A stretch of 5,752 bases of DNA from an uncultured Lachnospiraceae bacterium. Lineage in GTDB: Bacteria > Bacillota > Clostridia > Lachnospirales > Lachnospiraceae. Of this stretch, positions 1 to 5,752 are shown piece after piece. The translations under genes were made by a program, and so were the position numbers. The notes beneath the pieces were generated by a model that had not been told where the DNA came from, did no database searches, and saw only the letters and a list, made by a program, of their open reading frames with translations. The stretch covers positions 1 through 5,752 of the forward strand of contig CAJOPP010000429.1 in the NCBI GenBank assembly GCA_905236365.1, written 5' to 3'. Positions within the stretch are counted from its first letter, which is position 1; the number at the start of each line of letters is the position of its first letter.

Positions 1-2093
1 CCTTAATGCAGGATCAGGTAAAGTCTTTGAATGAGGCAGGCATTCATGCTGCCTATATCAATAGTTCTCTGACAGAAAATCAGATTTCAAGAGCATTACA
101 GTTGGCAGCACAGGGAAGGTATAAGATTATCTATGTTGCACCCGAACGTCTTGAAAGCCGGGAGTTTATCTGGTTTTCGGAGCAGGTACAGATTTCGATG
201 GTAACAGTGGATGAAGCACATTGTATCTCGCAATGGGGACAGGATTTTCGACCGAGTTATCTGAAAATTGTGCAGTTTATAAAAGAACTTTCTATCCGCC
301 CCATTGTCAGTGCATTTACAGCAACGGCAACAGAAGAGGTAAAAAATGATATCCTGTGTGTGTTGGGATTGCAGGAGCCGAAGGTGTTGGTGACAGGGTT
401 TGACCGCCAAAATCTGTATTTTGGAGTGGAGACATCCGGAAAGAAAACGGATCAGCTCCTCCGCTATTTGGAGGAGCATCCTTCTGACAGTGGAATCATT
501 TACTGTGCCACAAGGAAAAATGTGGATATGTTATATGAAAAACTGCAATCGAATGGAGTGAGTGTGACCAGATACCATGCCGGTCTCAGTGACAGTGAGC
601 GGAAAGAGAATCAGGATGATTTTATCTATGATAGAAAGTCGGTCATCGTTGCGACAAATGCCTTTGGAATGGGAATTGATAAATCCAATGTCCGGTATGT
701 GATTCATTATAATATGCCGCAGAGTATGGAGAATTATTATCAGGAAGCGGGAAGAGCAGGTCGTGATGGAGAGCCTGCCGAATGTATTCTGCTCTATTCT
801 GCCCAGGATGTGATGATCAACCGTTATCTGTTGGAGAGCAAAGAGTTTGACTCTGAAATGAGCAGGGAGGATATCGAAGCCATCCGAGAGCGGGATTCCA
901 TGCGGCTTCGCACTATGACAAATTACTCTGTGACAAGTGATTGTTTGCGAAGTTATATCTTACGGTATTTTGGAGAGACTGGAAGTAAGCCTTGCGGAAA
1001 TTGTTCTACCTGTCTGATGGAATATGAGGAACTTGAGCGGACAGAGGAGGCGAAACAGGTTGTTCTCTGCATAATGGAAGCAAAGGAACGGTACGGTGTG
1101 AATGTGATCGCAGGAACTCTGGCAGAATCAAAACGTGGAAAGTTACAGGAATATGGCTGTATGGGGTACAATACCTATGGTGCATTAAAACAGCTTGATG
1201 AAAAGGAGATTAAGCAGATCATTTCATGGTTGGTGGTAAAAGAATATCTTCGACAGACGGAGGATAAGTATGGTCTTCTGCGGCTGACAAAGAGGGCACA
1301 GCTTCTTTTGGATGGAGAGGAGAAAGTGGTTCTTCGGATTCCGAAGAACAGACCGCAATCGGAAGAGCAGAGAAGGAAAAGTAAGCGTGGCATTTCTTCT
1401 GTGGATCTTAATCCGAGAGGGTATGAATTGTTTGAGATTCTTCGCACACTTCGTATGGAGATTGCCCGTAAAGAAAATGTTCCACCGTATATTGTGTTTA
1501 ATGATAAGACACTTGTGAGTATGTGTACATTGGTGCCGCTTACAAAAGAAGATATGCTTGCAGTATCCGGAGTGGGTGAAAATAAGTATGCCAAATACGG
1601 ACAGCAGTTTATAAATGCAATCAGTGAGTTTACCAATGACACAAAGGAGAAGTTGTATTTTGGAGACATGGAAATGGCCGGTGTTGAACCGGGAGAACAG
1701 ACAGGAACGATGACCGGTGGAAAAAGAAACAGGGGTGAGAAGAGAGCGTTTGCAATCCGCAGCGAACAGGCGGAACAATTCCCGTATGCAGAAAAATATC
1801 GTGCACCCGAGATTGCCGAGAAGCTCAATACATTGGTGGATCTTGAACAGTTCAAGAAGATTTCAGGAGCAGAGATTTTTCGCTGGATTGAGGCAGAAGG
1901 GTTTGCAAGTGAACAGTATGTGAATGGCAGGCGGACAAAAGTGGTGTCAGAGGCGGGTAAGGAGAAAGGGTTGTTCCTTGAGACTCGAATGAGTCAAAAG
2001 GGACATGAATATTTTGATTTGTTTTATGATGAACAGGCACAAAAAATGATCATAGAGCATCTTATAGCAGTCACATCGGATGCTTCTTTGTGA
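1..2093 (+). CDS. recQ: RecQ-family ATP-dependent 3'-5' DNA helicase, 5'-truncated by the window edge
   Basis: RecQ helicases unwind duplex DNA 3'-5' with ATP during recombination and repair. The frame is open to the left edge and the first residues read as the family's (S)LMQDQV motif Ia. The ATG at 6 is therefore internal; roughly 75-80 residues with the Walker A motif are missing. Counting from that Met, I see: DEAH at 69-72 followed by the aromatic-rich loop AHCISQWGQDFRP; motif III FTATAT at 104-109; motif IV GIIYCATRKN at 163-172; motif V VATNAFGMGIDK at 215-226; motif VI QEAGRAGRDG at 246-255; four zinc-binding cysteines C313, C330, C333 and C336 with the normal C-x16-CxxCxxC spacing; an RQC winged helix at about 345-445; and an HRDC domain at about 468-545. 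About 150 residues follow the HRDC, beyond where the 609-residue E. coli RecQ ends. No frameshift is seen. The gene ends with TGA at 2091-2093, converging on the minus-strand methyltransferase gene. Confidence 0.96.
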   Translation, partial: LMQDQVKSLNEAGIHAAYINSSLTENQISRALQLAAQGRYKIIYVAPERLESREFIWFSEQVQISMVTVDEAHCISQWGQDFRPSYLKIVQFIKELSIRPIVSAFTATATEEVKNDILCVLGLQEPKVLVTGFDRQNLYFGVETSGKKTDQLLRYLEEHPSDSGIIYCATRKNVDMLYEKLQSNGVSVTRYHAGLSDSERKENQDDFIYDRKSVIVATNAFGMGIDKSNVRYVIHYNMPQSMENYYQEAGRAGRDGEPAECILLYSAQDVMINRYLLESKEFDSEMSREDIEAIRERDSMRLRTMTNYSVTSDCLRSYILRYFGETGSKPCGNCSTCLMEYEELERTEEAKQVVLCIMEAKERYGVNVIAGTLAESKRGKLQEYGCMGYNTYGALKQLDEKEIKQIISWLVVKEYLRQTEDKYGLLRLTKRAQLLLDGEEKVVLRIPKNRPQSEEQRRKSKRGISSVDLNPRGYELFEILRTLRMEIARKENVPPYIVFNDKTLVSMCTLVPLTKEDMLAVSGVGENKYAKYGQQFINAISEFTNDTKEKLYFGDMEMAGVEPGEQTGTMTGGKRNRGEKRAFAIRSEQAEQFPYAEKYRAPEIAEKLNTLVDLEQFKKISGAEIFRWIEAEGFASEQYVNGRRTKVVSEAGKEKGLFLETRMSQKGHEYFDLFYDEQAQKMIIEHLIAVTSDASL

Positions 2094-2116
2094 CAGAGTG
2101 ATATTCATGGATTAAG

Positions 2117-2248
2117 CCGTAACAGGTCAGTCATCTGCACTTGCTGCGGGCGGCGTATCAACAACGTAAATTGTATCGGCATCGGGCACATTGGAATGCG
2201 AAGCTATGCCCGATGCGTAACAATGAAGCTGAAGGCTGAACTGTTACG
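2117..2248. mobile_element. Candidate MITE-like element with imperfect terminal inverted repeats between convergent genes
   Basis: This fills most of the 155-bp gap between recQ and the rRNA-type methyltransferase gene. The left end (2118-2135) begins CGTAACAGGTCAGTC. The right end, read on the minus strand from 2248, begins CGTAACAGTTCAGCC. Over 18 positions, 15 match. TTAAG occurs immediately outside both ends (2112-2116 and 2249-2253), as a 5-bp target duplication would, although the left end then carries one extra C. The interior has no ORF and holds a strong hairpin at 2179-2216. The right-end block is repeated in the other intergenic region near 3378-3412. No transposase is present, so if mobile the element would be non-autonomous. 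It could instead be a structured terminator or a fixed intergenic repeat. The repeats are seen directly; mobility is inferred. Confidence 0.5.
2179..2216. repeat. Perfect 10-bp inverted repeat (hairpin) inside the candidate element
   Basis: GCATCGGGCA at 2179-2188 is the exact reverse complement of TGCCCGATGC at 2207-2216, leaving an 18-nt loop. The stem is GC-rich (7 of 10 pairs) and would fold in RNA from either strand. No run of T follows on either side, so it is not a classic intrinsic terminator, though it lies between convergent genes and could slow or stop readthrough. A second, competing pairing is visible at its right edge: CGTAAC at 2216-2221 with GTTACG at 2243-2248. Confidence 0.75.
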
Positions 2249-3109
2249 TTAAGTCTGCCATCTGCCTGCTGCTCCGCACGGAAGTACCAGCCCGTTATCT
2301 GAAACGGGAAGCCCGATTTCATCAGACACAACGTGACCGCCATGTTTTGCTACAACTTCAGTGGAAATCAGATAACTCAGAACTGCAGGTGCCAGTCCGG
2401 TGGTGTAGGAATTTACCAAAAAGAATAGAGGATCGTCACTTAGCAGTTGCTCGCAAAGAGTGATAAAAGGATGAATCTTTTCTTCAATTTTCCAGATTTC
2501 CCCTTTTGGTCCCCGACCATAGGAAGGAGGATCCATAATGATGGCATCATAGTGGTTGCCACGGCGGATTTCCCGTTCGACAAATTTGACACAGTCGTCA
2601 ACAATCCAGCGAATCGGAGCATCGGCAAGTCCGGATGCCTGTGCATTTTCCTTTGCCCAGCCAACCATGCCTTTGGAAGCATCTACATGGGTGACGGCAG
2701 CACCGGCTTTTGCAGCAGCACAGGTGGCTCCGCCGGTATAGGCGAACAGATTCAATACCTTGACCGGCCGACCGGCCTGTAAGATCAATTCAGAAAACCA
2801 GTCCCAGTTAGCAGCCTGTTCAGGGAAAAGACCGGTATGCTTAAAACTAAAGGGTTTTAAATGAAAGGTCAGTTCTTTGTAATGAATCGACCATTGTTCC
2901 GGCAGATTAAAAAATTCCCATTCTCCGCCGCCTTTCTTGCTACGATGGTAGTGTGCATTTAACTTATTCCAGGCAGGATTCTTCTTTGGTGTATTCCAAA
3001 GAACCTGAGGATCCGGGCGAAGCAGAATATATTTGCCCCAGCGTTCCAATTTTTCTCCGTTTGATGTATCGATGACTTCATAATCTTTCCAATTATCTGC
3101 TATCCACAT
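2249..3109 (-). CDS. Class I SAM-dependent methyltransferase, RlmI/COG1092-like (putative 23S rRNA methyltransferase), no PUA domain
   Basis: This 286-residue cytoplasmic protein matches the Methyltrans_SAM (PF10672) group, whose characterised member RlmI makes 5-methylcytosine in 23S rRNA. From the sequence: an N-terminal beta-rich part with RWGKYILLRPDPQVLW (23-38); FKHTGLFPEQ at 89-98; SAM-binding motif I VLNLFAYTGG at 118-127; the acidic residue after strand 2 in HVDASKG (D143); DD at 171-172; the catalytic-type motif DPPSYGRG at 193-200; and a C-terminal GLVLPCGAAGRW. E. coli RlmI is 396 residues with an N-terminal PUA domain, which is absent here, so the exact target base is uncertain. 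The ATG at 3107-3109 has AGAAGGG (3117-3123 on the minus strand) 7 nt upstream. The TAA stop lies inside the TTAAG that borders the candidate mobile element, so the coding sequence ends exactly at its edge. The upstream minus-strand region is AT-rich with no single clear promoter. Confidence 0.88.
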   Translation of the reverse strand: MWIADNWKDYEVIDTSNGEKLERWGKYILLRPDPQVLWNTPKKNPAWNKLNAHYHRSKKGGGEWEFFNLPEQWSIHYKELTFHLKPFSFKHTGLFPEQAANWDWFSELILQAGRPVKVLNLFAYTGGATCAAAKAGAAVTHVDASKGMVGWAKENAQASGLADAPIRWIVDDCVKFVEREIRRGNHYDAIIMDPPSYGRGPKGEIWKIEEKIHPFITLCEQLLSDDPLFFLVNSYTTGLAPAVLSYLISTEVVAKHGGHVVSDEIGLPVSDNGLVLPCGAAGRWQT

Positions 3110-3213
3110 AAATATTCCCTTCTGATGATATAAATATATTATTTGTTTGTGAATGTTTGTTAAATCAAACTTTTATTATCAAGTATAATTTGGTTGGGTT
3201 ATACTAGATAAAG

Positions 3214-3240
3214 TAACTATTCAGCAGGGCTGAACAGTTA
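3214..3240. repeat. Tight stem-loop: 12-bp inverted repeat with one mismatch, 3-nt loop
   Basis: TAACTATTCAGC (3214-3225) pairs with GCTGAACAGTTA (3229-3240) at 11 of 12 positions, leaving AGG as the loop. It marks the left edge of the repeat cluster and is made of two head-to-head copies of the repeat motif. No T-run follows on either strand, so an intrinsic terminator is not supported. Confidence 0.65.
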
Positions 3241-3320
3241 TCGGATAAATTCAAATATACCGCAGTTTCAAACTTTCGTCAATAGAGACGTGGGGCAATT
3301 TGGTTTGTGGCGTAATAGTG

Positions 3321-3382
3321 GTTACTGTTCAGACATATACCACACTCGGTGATTGTTTACTGGCTAACGAGTGAACTGTAAC
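3321..3382. repeat. Inner inverted-repeat pair spanning 62 bp
   Basis: GTTACTGTTCA (3321-3331) and TGAACTGTAAC (3372-3382) are reverse complements with one mismatch in 11. They enclose 40 bp with no reading frame of note. Both arms are variants of the motif at the ends of the 2117-2248 element, which suggests a short, possibly nested, copy of the same repeat family. Confidence 0.5.
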
Positions 3383-3412
3383 TAATAGTGAAGCTGAAGG
3401 ATGAGCTGTAAT
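3378..3412. repeat. Second copy of the element's right-end block
   Basis: Aligned with the right end of the first element (2216-2248), this block shares the exact 12-mer TGAAGCTGAAGG (3389-3400 versus 2224-2235). On the minus strand, 20 of 24 positions match from the end motif through CCTTCAGCTTCA, after which both copies continue, with a small length difference, into a GTTAC. This is the clearest evidence that the two intergenic regions carry the same repeat family. Confidence 0.6.
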
Positions 3413-3441
3413 GGAGATGAATATGGAGTAGTAAAAAAAGC

Positions 3442-3470
3442 TTGTCATTTTCGTTCAGATTCGGTACACT
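3442..3470 (+). promoter_or_regulatory. Sigma-A-type promoter for the membrane protein and methyltransferase genes
   Basis: The -35 box TTGTCA (3442-3447, 5 of 6 to consensus) and the -10 box TACACT (3465-3470, 4 of 6) are separated by the optimal 17 bp. Transcription would start near 3477, about 27 nt before the ATG at 3504 and about 14 nt before its ribosome binding site. It lies just outside the repeat cluster. No operator or riboswitch is evident in the short leader. Confidence 0.6.
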
Positions 3471-3490
3471 TTAGAAGTGAAATAAATCTG

Positions 3491-3496
3491 AAAGGA
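3491..3496 (+). promoter_or_regulatory. Ribosome binding site favouring the 3504 start
   Basis: AAAGGA is followed after 7 nt by the ATG at 3504. The in-frame ATG at 3498 is only 1 nt away from it and so is a poor start. A second strong site for the same reading frame lies downstream at 3571-3576. Confidence 0.5.
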
Positions 3497-3503
3497 AATG
3501 CAA

Positions 3504-4490
3504 ATGTTGGGAAGGATTGTGGAAGCACAATCGGTTGAAAATTTTAGGGGAATAGATACATTTGTATTAGAAGGGGAAAAGAAAATGGAATTGAAATTAG
3601 CTGATGACAATCCAAACAAACCATTGGAAAGGGAGAGGGAAACGGAGAGGAATCCATGGGATCCTCCGGCAGGCGATTATGGACAGCCGGATGACTGGAA
3701 TATGAAATTAGACATGGAACCATTGCCGGTATCAAAATCGGTTCTGGCAGACGAGCTCCAGGCAAGAGGAAACGGGCACGATTTGATTATTGTAATATCC
3801 GGTATTATTGTATATTGTCTCTATATCGCTTTGATCGGTAGTATCATATGGCTGACCAAGCAGGATGTTGTAATGGTTTATGAAAATATTGAAAAAATCA
3901 AGAGTATTCCATCTATAATGGTGTTGTATACCATTATAGATGCTTTTCTGGTGTATTTTTTGTATGAAAAAAGAGCTTCTCTTTTTGTATTTGCGTTTTT
4001 GCTGAGTCCGTTTTATCCTATGCGACGCAATAAAGTAATTCACGGTTCGTCAGGAATCGGTGCATTTGTTACATTAGGATATTTTGCTTCCTTTGTTGCA
4101 ATGTTTGTATTTCTTTATAACGGGTTTTCTACATATGGAAATATTCTGAAAGCAGATAACAATGTGAAGCAGGAAAGTAGAATGCTATTAGATCAGACAA
4201 CAGAAAATGGCAAAACATACAGTTCGGTTATCAATAATTATCTGACAATAGGAAATGCAGAATTAGAGGAACAGGGAGGAAAAACCTATCTTGCGATTGC
4301 TGGTGCTGGAAGTATTTCGCTGGAAGATTCCAGTACTTATACAGTTGGTGCAAAAAATGTGCCTACAACACTGGTATTCATAAAGGATACAGCGAGTGGA
4401 CAATATAAGATTTGTGCAGCGGTGTTAGGAGATAAACAGTTAACAGAATATGGAGCAGTCTCTTATTGGAAAATGATAGAAAATAATTAA
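3504..4490 (+). CDS. Unrecognised protein with about four membrane segments and a C-terminal soluble domain
   Basis: I do not recognise a family. From the ATG at 3504 the product has 328 residues. In order: a hydrophilic, highly charged N-terminal tail of about 90 residues with an ERERETER run and a proline/tryptophan-rich NPWDPPAGDYGQPDDW stretch; four hydrophobic segments at roughly 93-117, 136-154, 158-171 and 183-207; and a polar C-terminal domain of about 120 residues rich in Gly, Ser, Thr and Asn, probably beta-rich, ending in WKMIENN. There is no signal peptide. The positive RRNK after segment 3 (about 174-177) suggests that loop is cytoplasmic; if so, and with four full segments, both ends would be inside, but segment 3 is short and the topology is uncertain. 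Starts: 3498, 3504 and 3585 are all in frame. 3504 fits the promoter and its ribosome binding site, and the 27 codons before 3585 are rich in G-starting codons, as coding DNA is. The 3585 ATG has a stronger site and would give 301 residues. The gene is probably co-transcribed with the methyltransferase gene 28 bp downstream. Confidence 0.85.
   Translation: MLGRIVEAQSVENFRGIDTFVLEGEKKMELKLADDNPNKPLERERETERNPWDPPAGDYGQPDDWNMKLDMEPLPVSKSVLADELQARGNGHDLIIVISGIIVYCLYIALIGSIIWLTKQDVVMVYENIEKIKSIPSIMVLYTIIDAFLVYFLYEKRASLFVFAFLLSPFYPMRRNKVIHGSSGIGAFVTLGYFASFVAMFVFLYNGFSTYGNILKADNNVKQESRMLLDQTTENGKTYSSVINNYLTIGNAELEEQGGKTYLAIAGAGSISLEDSSTYTVGAKNVPTTLVFIKDTASGQYKICAAVLGDKQLTEYGAVSYWKMIENN
3571..3576 (+). 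promoter_or_regulatory. Strong internal ribosome binding site for the alternative start at 3585
   Basis: AAGGGG is followed after 8 nt by an in-frame ATG at 3585, a better match to the anti-Shine-Dalgarno than the site at 3491. Either this is the true start of the membrane protein (beginning MELKLADDN) or it permits a shorter second product. The sequence alone does not decide. Confidence 0.5.
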
Positions 4491-4502
4491 TAAATCGTCC
4501 TG

Positions 4503-4510
4503 AAGGGGGA
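4503..4510 (+). promoter_or_regulatory. Ribosome binding site of the downstream methyltransferase
   Basis: AAGGGGGA lies 8 nt before the ATG at 4519 and fixes that start. No terminator hairpin lies in the 28-bp gap after the upstream stop at 4488-4490, which supports co-transcription. Confidence 0.75.
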
Positions 4511-4518
4511 AGAATATC

Positions 4519-5752
4519 ATGTTGGATACTGTCGAACAAAAACAGATTGCAGATGTGTTGGCAGAACTACCGGAGAAGGTGGTATTGAGCAATCTTAGCG
4601 ACAAATCTTATTTATATAAAAAGACAGCGATCAAGCAGATCACATTAAAAGGGAAAGCAGTTTATCAGATTGAACGATTTACAGAAAAACAGGTATTTCA
4701 TGAAAATGTAGAGAAGGATACTTTAGCCGATGTGGTTTTGGATCTTTTTCCATCGGTATATAGTCAATTGAATATTTTTGATGCTGTGAGTCAGTGGGAC
4801 TATAAGGTAACCAGAAAAGGAAAACTTCTTTCAAAGATGCACGGACAAAAGACTTCTTTATCTGAAACAGGAAATGTTGTTTCTCCTAATAAAGAGAATA
4901 ATTCTGCAAATGGAAAAAGAATCTCTGTGGAAGGAACAGCCATGCCTGCCCATAATCGGAGGAAGAATTATTTATTAAAAGAGGGAACGGTCATTCCGCC
5001 GTTAGTTGATCTTGGGATTTTTACAAAAGACGGAAAAGTAGTTCGTACCATGTATGATAAATATAAACAGATCAACCGGTTTCTGGAACTGGTAGAAGAT
5101 GTGGTGAAGGATTATCCGGAAAGGGAAATGCATATCATCGATTTTGGATGCGGGAAATCCTATCTTACCTTTATTCTTTATTATTATCTCGTGGAGGTAA
5201 AAGGGTATAGGGTACATATGACGGGACTGGATTTAAAAGAAGCAGTCATTGAGAAGTGTAATGAAACTGCAAGAAAATACCATTATGAGAATCTGCATTT
5301 TGAAATAGGGGATATTAATGGCTATAAAACAGAGAAACCGGTTGATATGGTTGTGACGCTGCATGCCTGTGATACTGCAACGGATTATGCTCTTTACAAT
5401 GCCATTACATGGAATGCGGGAATCATTTTATCCGTTCCGTGCTGCCAGCATGAAATCAATGCACAGATTCAGAGTGATGACTTATCACTCTTTACCAGAT
5501 ACGGAATTGTAAAAGAGAGAGTTTCTGCATTGATGACTGATGCGATTCGTGCCAATGTGCTGGAATATTGCGGTTATAAGACGCAGCTGTTGGAGTTTAT
5601 TGATATTTCCCATTCTCCGAAGAATATTCTCATTCGTGCCGTGAAGGGAAATGTATCAGAAGCAAAACGGGACAAGGCAAAGAAGGAGATTGAACGATTT
5701 GAGAAGGAATTTCATGTGAATCAGACATTGGCGAAACTGATGTTTGAAAAAA
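4519..5752 (+). CDS. SAM-dependent methyltransferase of the PF13679 (Methyltransf_32) type, 3'-truncated by the window edge
   Basis: The frame stays open for 411 codons to the window end, so the C-terminus is missing. Residues 1-105 form an N-terminal domain of unknown role. A low-complexity Ser/Asn/Lys-rich linker spans about 107-145. Then come HNRRKNYLL (145-153), the segment RTMYDKYKQINRFLEL (176-191), SAM-binding motif I DFGCGKSYL (208-216), an acidic residue in GLDLKEA (D238), GD at 263-264, LHACDTATD (281-289) and PCCQHE (307-312). The GCGKSYL, LHACD and PCC-x-HE motifs are typical of PF13679, a family with eukaryotic relatives such as GSTCD and METTL25-like proteins. The substrate of the bacterial members is not known to me; RNA or protein is plausible. 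The last residues seen are a Lys/Glu-rich helix, and little is probably missing. It follows the membrane protein gene by 28 bp. Confidence 0.88.
   Translation, partial: MLDTVEQKQIADVLAELPEKVVLSNLSDKSYLYKKTAIKQITLKGKAVYQIERFTEKQVFHENVEKDTLADVVLDLFPSVYSQLNIFDAVSQWDYKVTRKGKLLSKMHGQKTSLSETGNVVSPNKENNSANGKRISVEGTAMPAHNRRKNYLLKEGTVIPPLVDLGIFTKDGKVVRTMYDKYKQINRFLELVEDVVKDYPEREMHIIDFGCGKSYLTFILYYYLVEVKGYRVHMTGLDLKEAVIEKCNETARKYHYENLHFEIGDINGYKTEKPVDMVVTLHACDTATDYALYNAITWNAGIILSVPCCQHEINAQIQSDDLSLFTRYGIVKERVSALMTDAIRANVLEYCGYKTQLLEFIDISHSPKNILIRAVKGNVSEAKRDKAKKEIERFEKEFHVNQTLAKLMFEK

Larger units (their letters stand above)
3213..3412. repeat. Cluster of degenerate inverted repeats related to the ends of the 2117-2248 element
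   Basis: This is the middle of a roughly 390-bp non-coding stretch between divergent genes. Variants of the terminal motif GTAACAGTTCAGC occur here in both orientations. Plus-strand copies are GTAACTATTCAGC (3213-3225) and GTTACTGTTCAG (3321-3332). Minus-strand copies lie at 3229-3240 (GCTGAACAGTTA), 3371-3382 (GTGAACTGTAAC) and 3400-3412 (GATGAGCTGTAAT). The outermost copies face each other, so the 200 bp could be one decayed element or several nested ones. No TTAAG-like direct repeat flanks it, and it contains no credible ORF. Between 3241 and 3320 I see nothing recognisable. Confidence 0.5.

Noticed and set aside
1175..1855. Long open frame on the minus strand opposite recQ
   Set aside because: It lies wholly inside the well-supported RecQ coding sequence, encodes a Ser/Cys-rich product with no recognisable domain, and has the pattern of an antisense shadow.
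2094..2248. Intrinsic terminator for recQ
   Set aside because: The hairpins present lack a following T-run on either strand, so only a weak case for termination can be made.
2447..2782. Plus-strand open frame of 111 codons opposite the methyltransferase
   Set aside because: It is antisense to the conserved methyltransferase motifs, and its product resembles no family I know.
3125..3152. Minus-strand promoter TTCACA, 17 bp, TATCAT for the RlmI-like gene
   Set aside because: The boxes are good, but transcription would begin inside the ribosome binding site at 3117-3123, leaving no usable leader.
3176..3205. Possible plus-strand promoter TTATCA, 18 bp, TATACT
   Set aside because: The -35 box is weak, the spacing is not optimal, and a much better promoter lies nearer the gene at 3442-3470. 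In AT-rich DNA such matches are common.
3213..3412. CRISPR array or riboswitch
   Set aside because: The repeats are inverted, degenerate and unevenly spaced rather than direct and regular, and no known aptamer core is recognisable.
3535..3562. Possible second promoter TTGAAA, 16 bp, TACATT for the 3585 start
   Set aside because: Its transcript would start almost at the ribosome binding site at 3571, and the segment looks coding in the longer frame.
1..5752. A new defence or mobile system spanning the four genes
   Set aside because: RecQ, an rRNA-type methyltransferase and a PF13679 methyltransferase are common chromosomal genes, they lie on different strands in separate transcription units, and no nuclease, toxin, integrase or transposase accompanies them.

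Overview
The window looks like ordinary chromosomal DNA of a Gram-positive, low-to-moderate GC anaerobe, most likely a Clostridia/Lachnospiraceae-type gut bacterium. This is inferred from the AGGGG-type ribosome binding sites, the codon use and the character of the proteins, not from any marker gene. It holds four protein genes, two cut by the window edges, and two intergenic regions rich in related inverted repeats. No RNA gene, CRISPR array, transposase or phage gene was seen.

Layout. (1) Positions 1-2093, plus strand: most of a RecQ-family DNA helicase. The N-terminus with the Walker A motif lies outside the window, and there is an unusual extra C-terminal region after the HRDC domain. (2) 2094-2248: a short gap between convergent genes, filled almost entirely by a candidate 132-bp non-autonomous element with imperfect terminal inverted repeats, an internal perfect 10-bp hairpin and TTAAG on both sides. 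(3) 2249-3109, minus strand: a class I SAM-dependent methyltransferase related to the RlmI family of 23S rRNA methyltransferases, without a PUA domain. (4) 3110-3503: a divergent intergenic region. Its middle part (3213-3412) holds at least five degenerate copies, in both orientations, of the terminal motif of the element in (2). A good sigma-A-type promoter follows at 3442-3470. (5) 3504-4490, plus strand: an unrecognised protein with about four membrane segments, a charged N-terminal tail and a C-terminal soluble domain. (6) 4519-5752, plus strand, running off the window: a PF13679-type (Methyltransf_32) SAM-dependent methyltransferase. It lies 28 bp after the membrane protein gene, so the two are probably co-transcribed.

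How the genes work together: RecQ acts in DNA repair and the two methyltransferases are probably RNA- or protein-modifying enzymes. Nothing in the sequence ties the four genes into one pathway. The most interesting material is the repeat family in the two intergenic regions, the RecQ C-terminal extension, and the membrane protein paired with a methyltransferase. I see no convincing new defence or mobile system.
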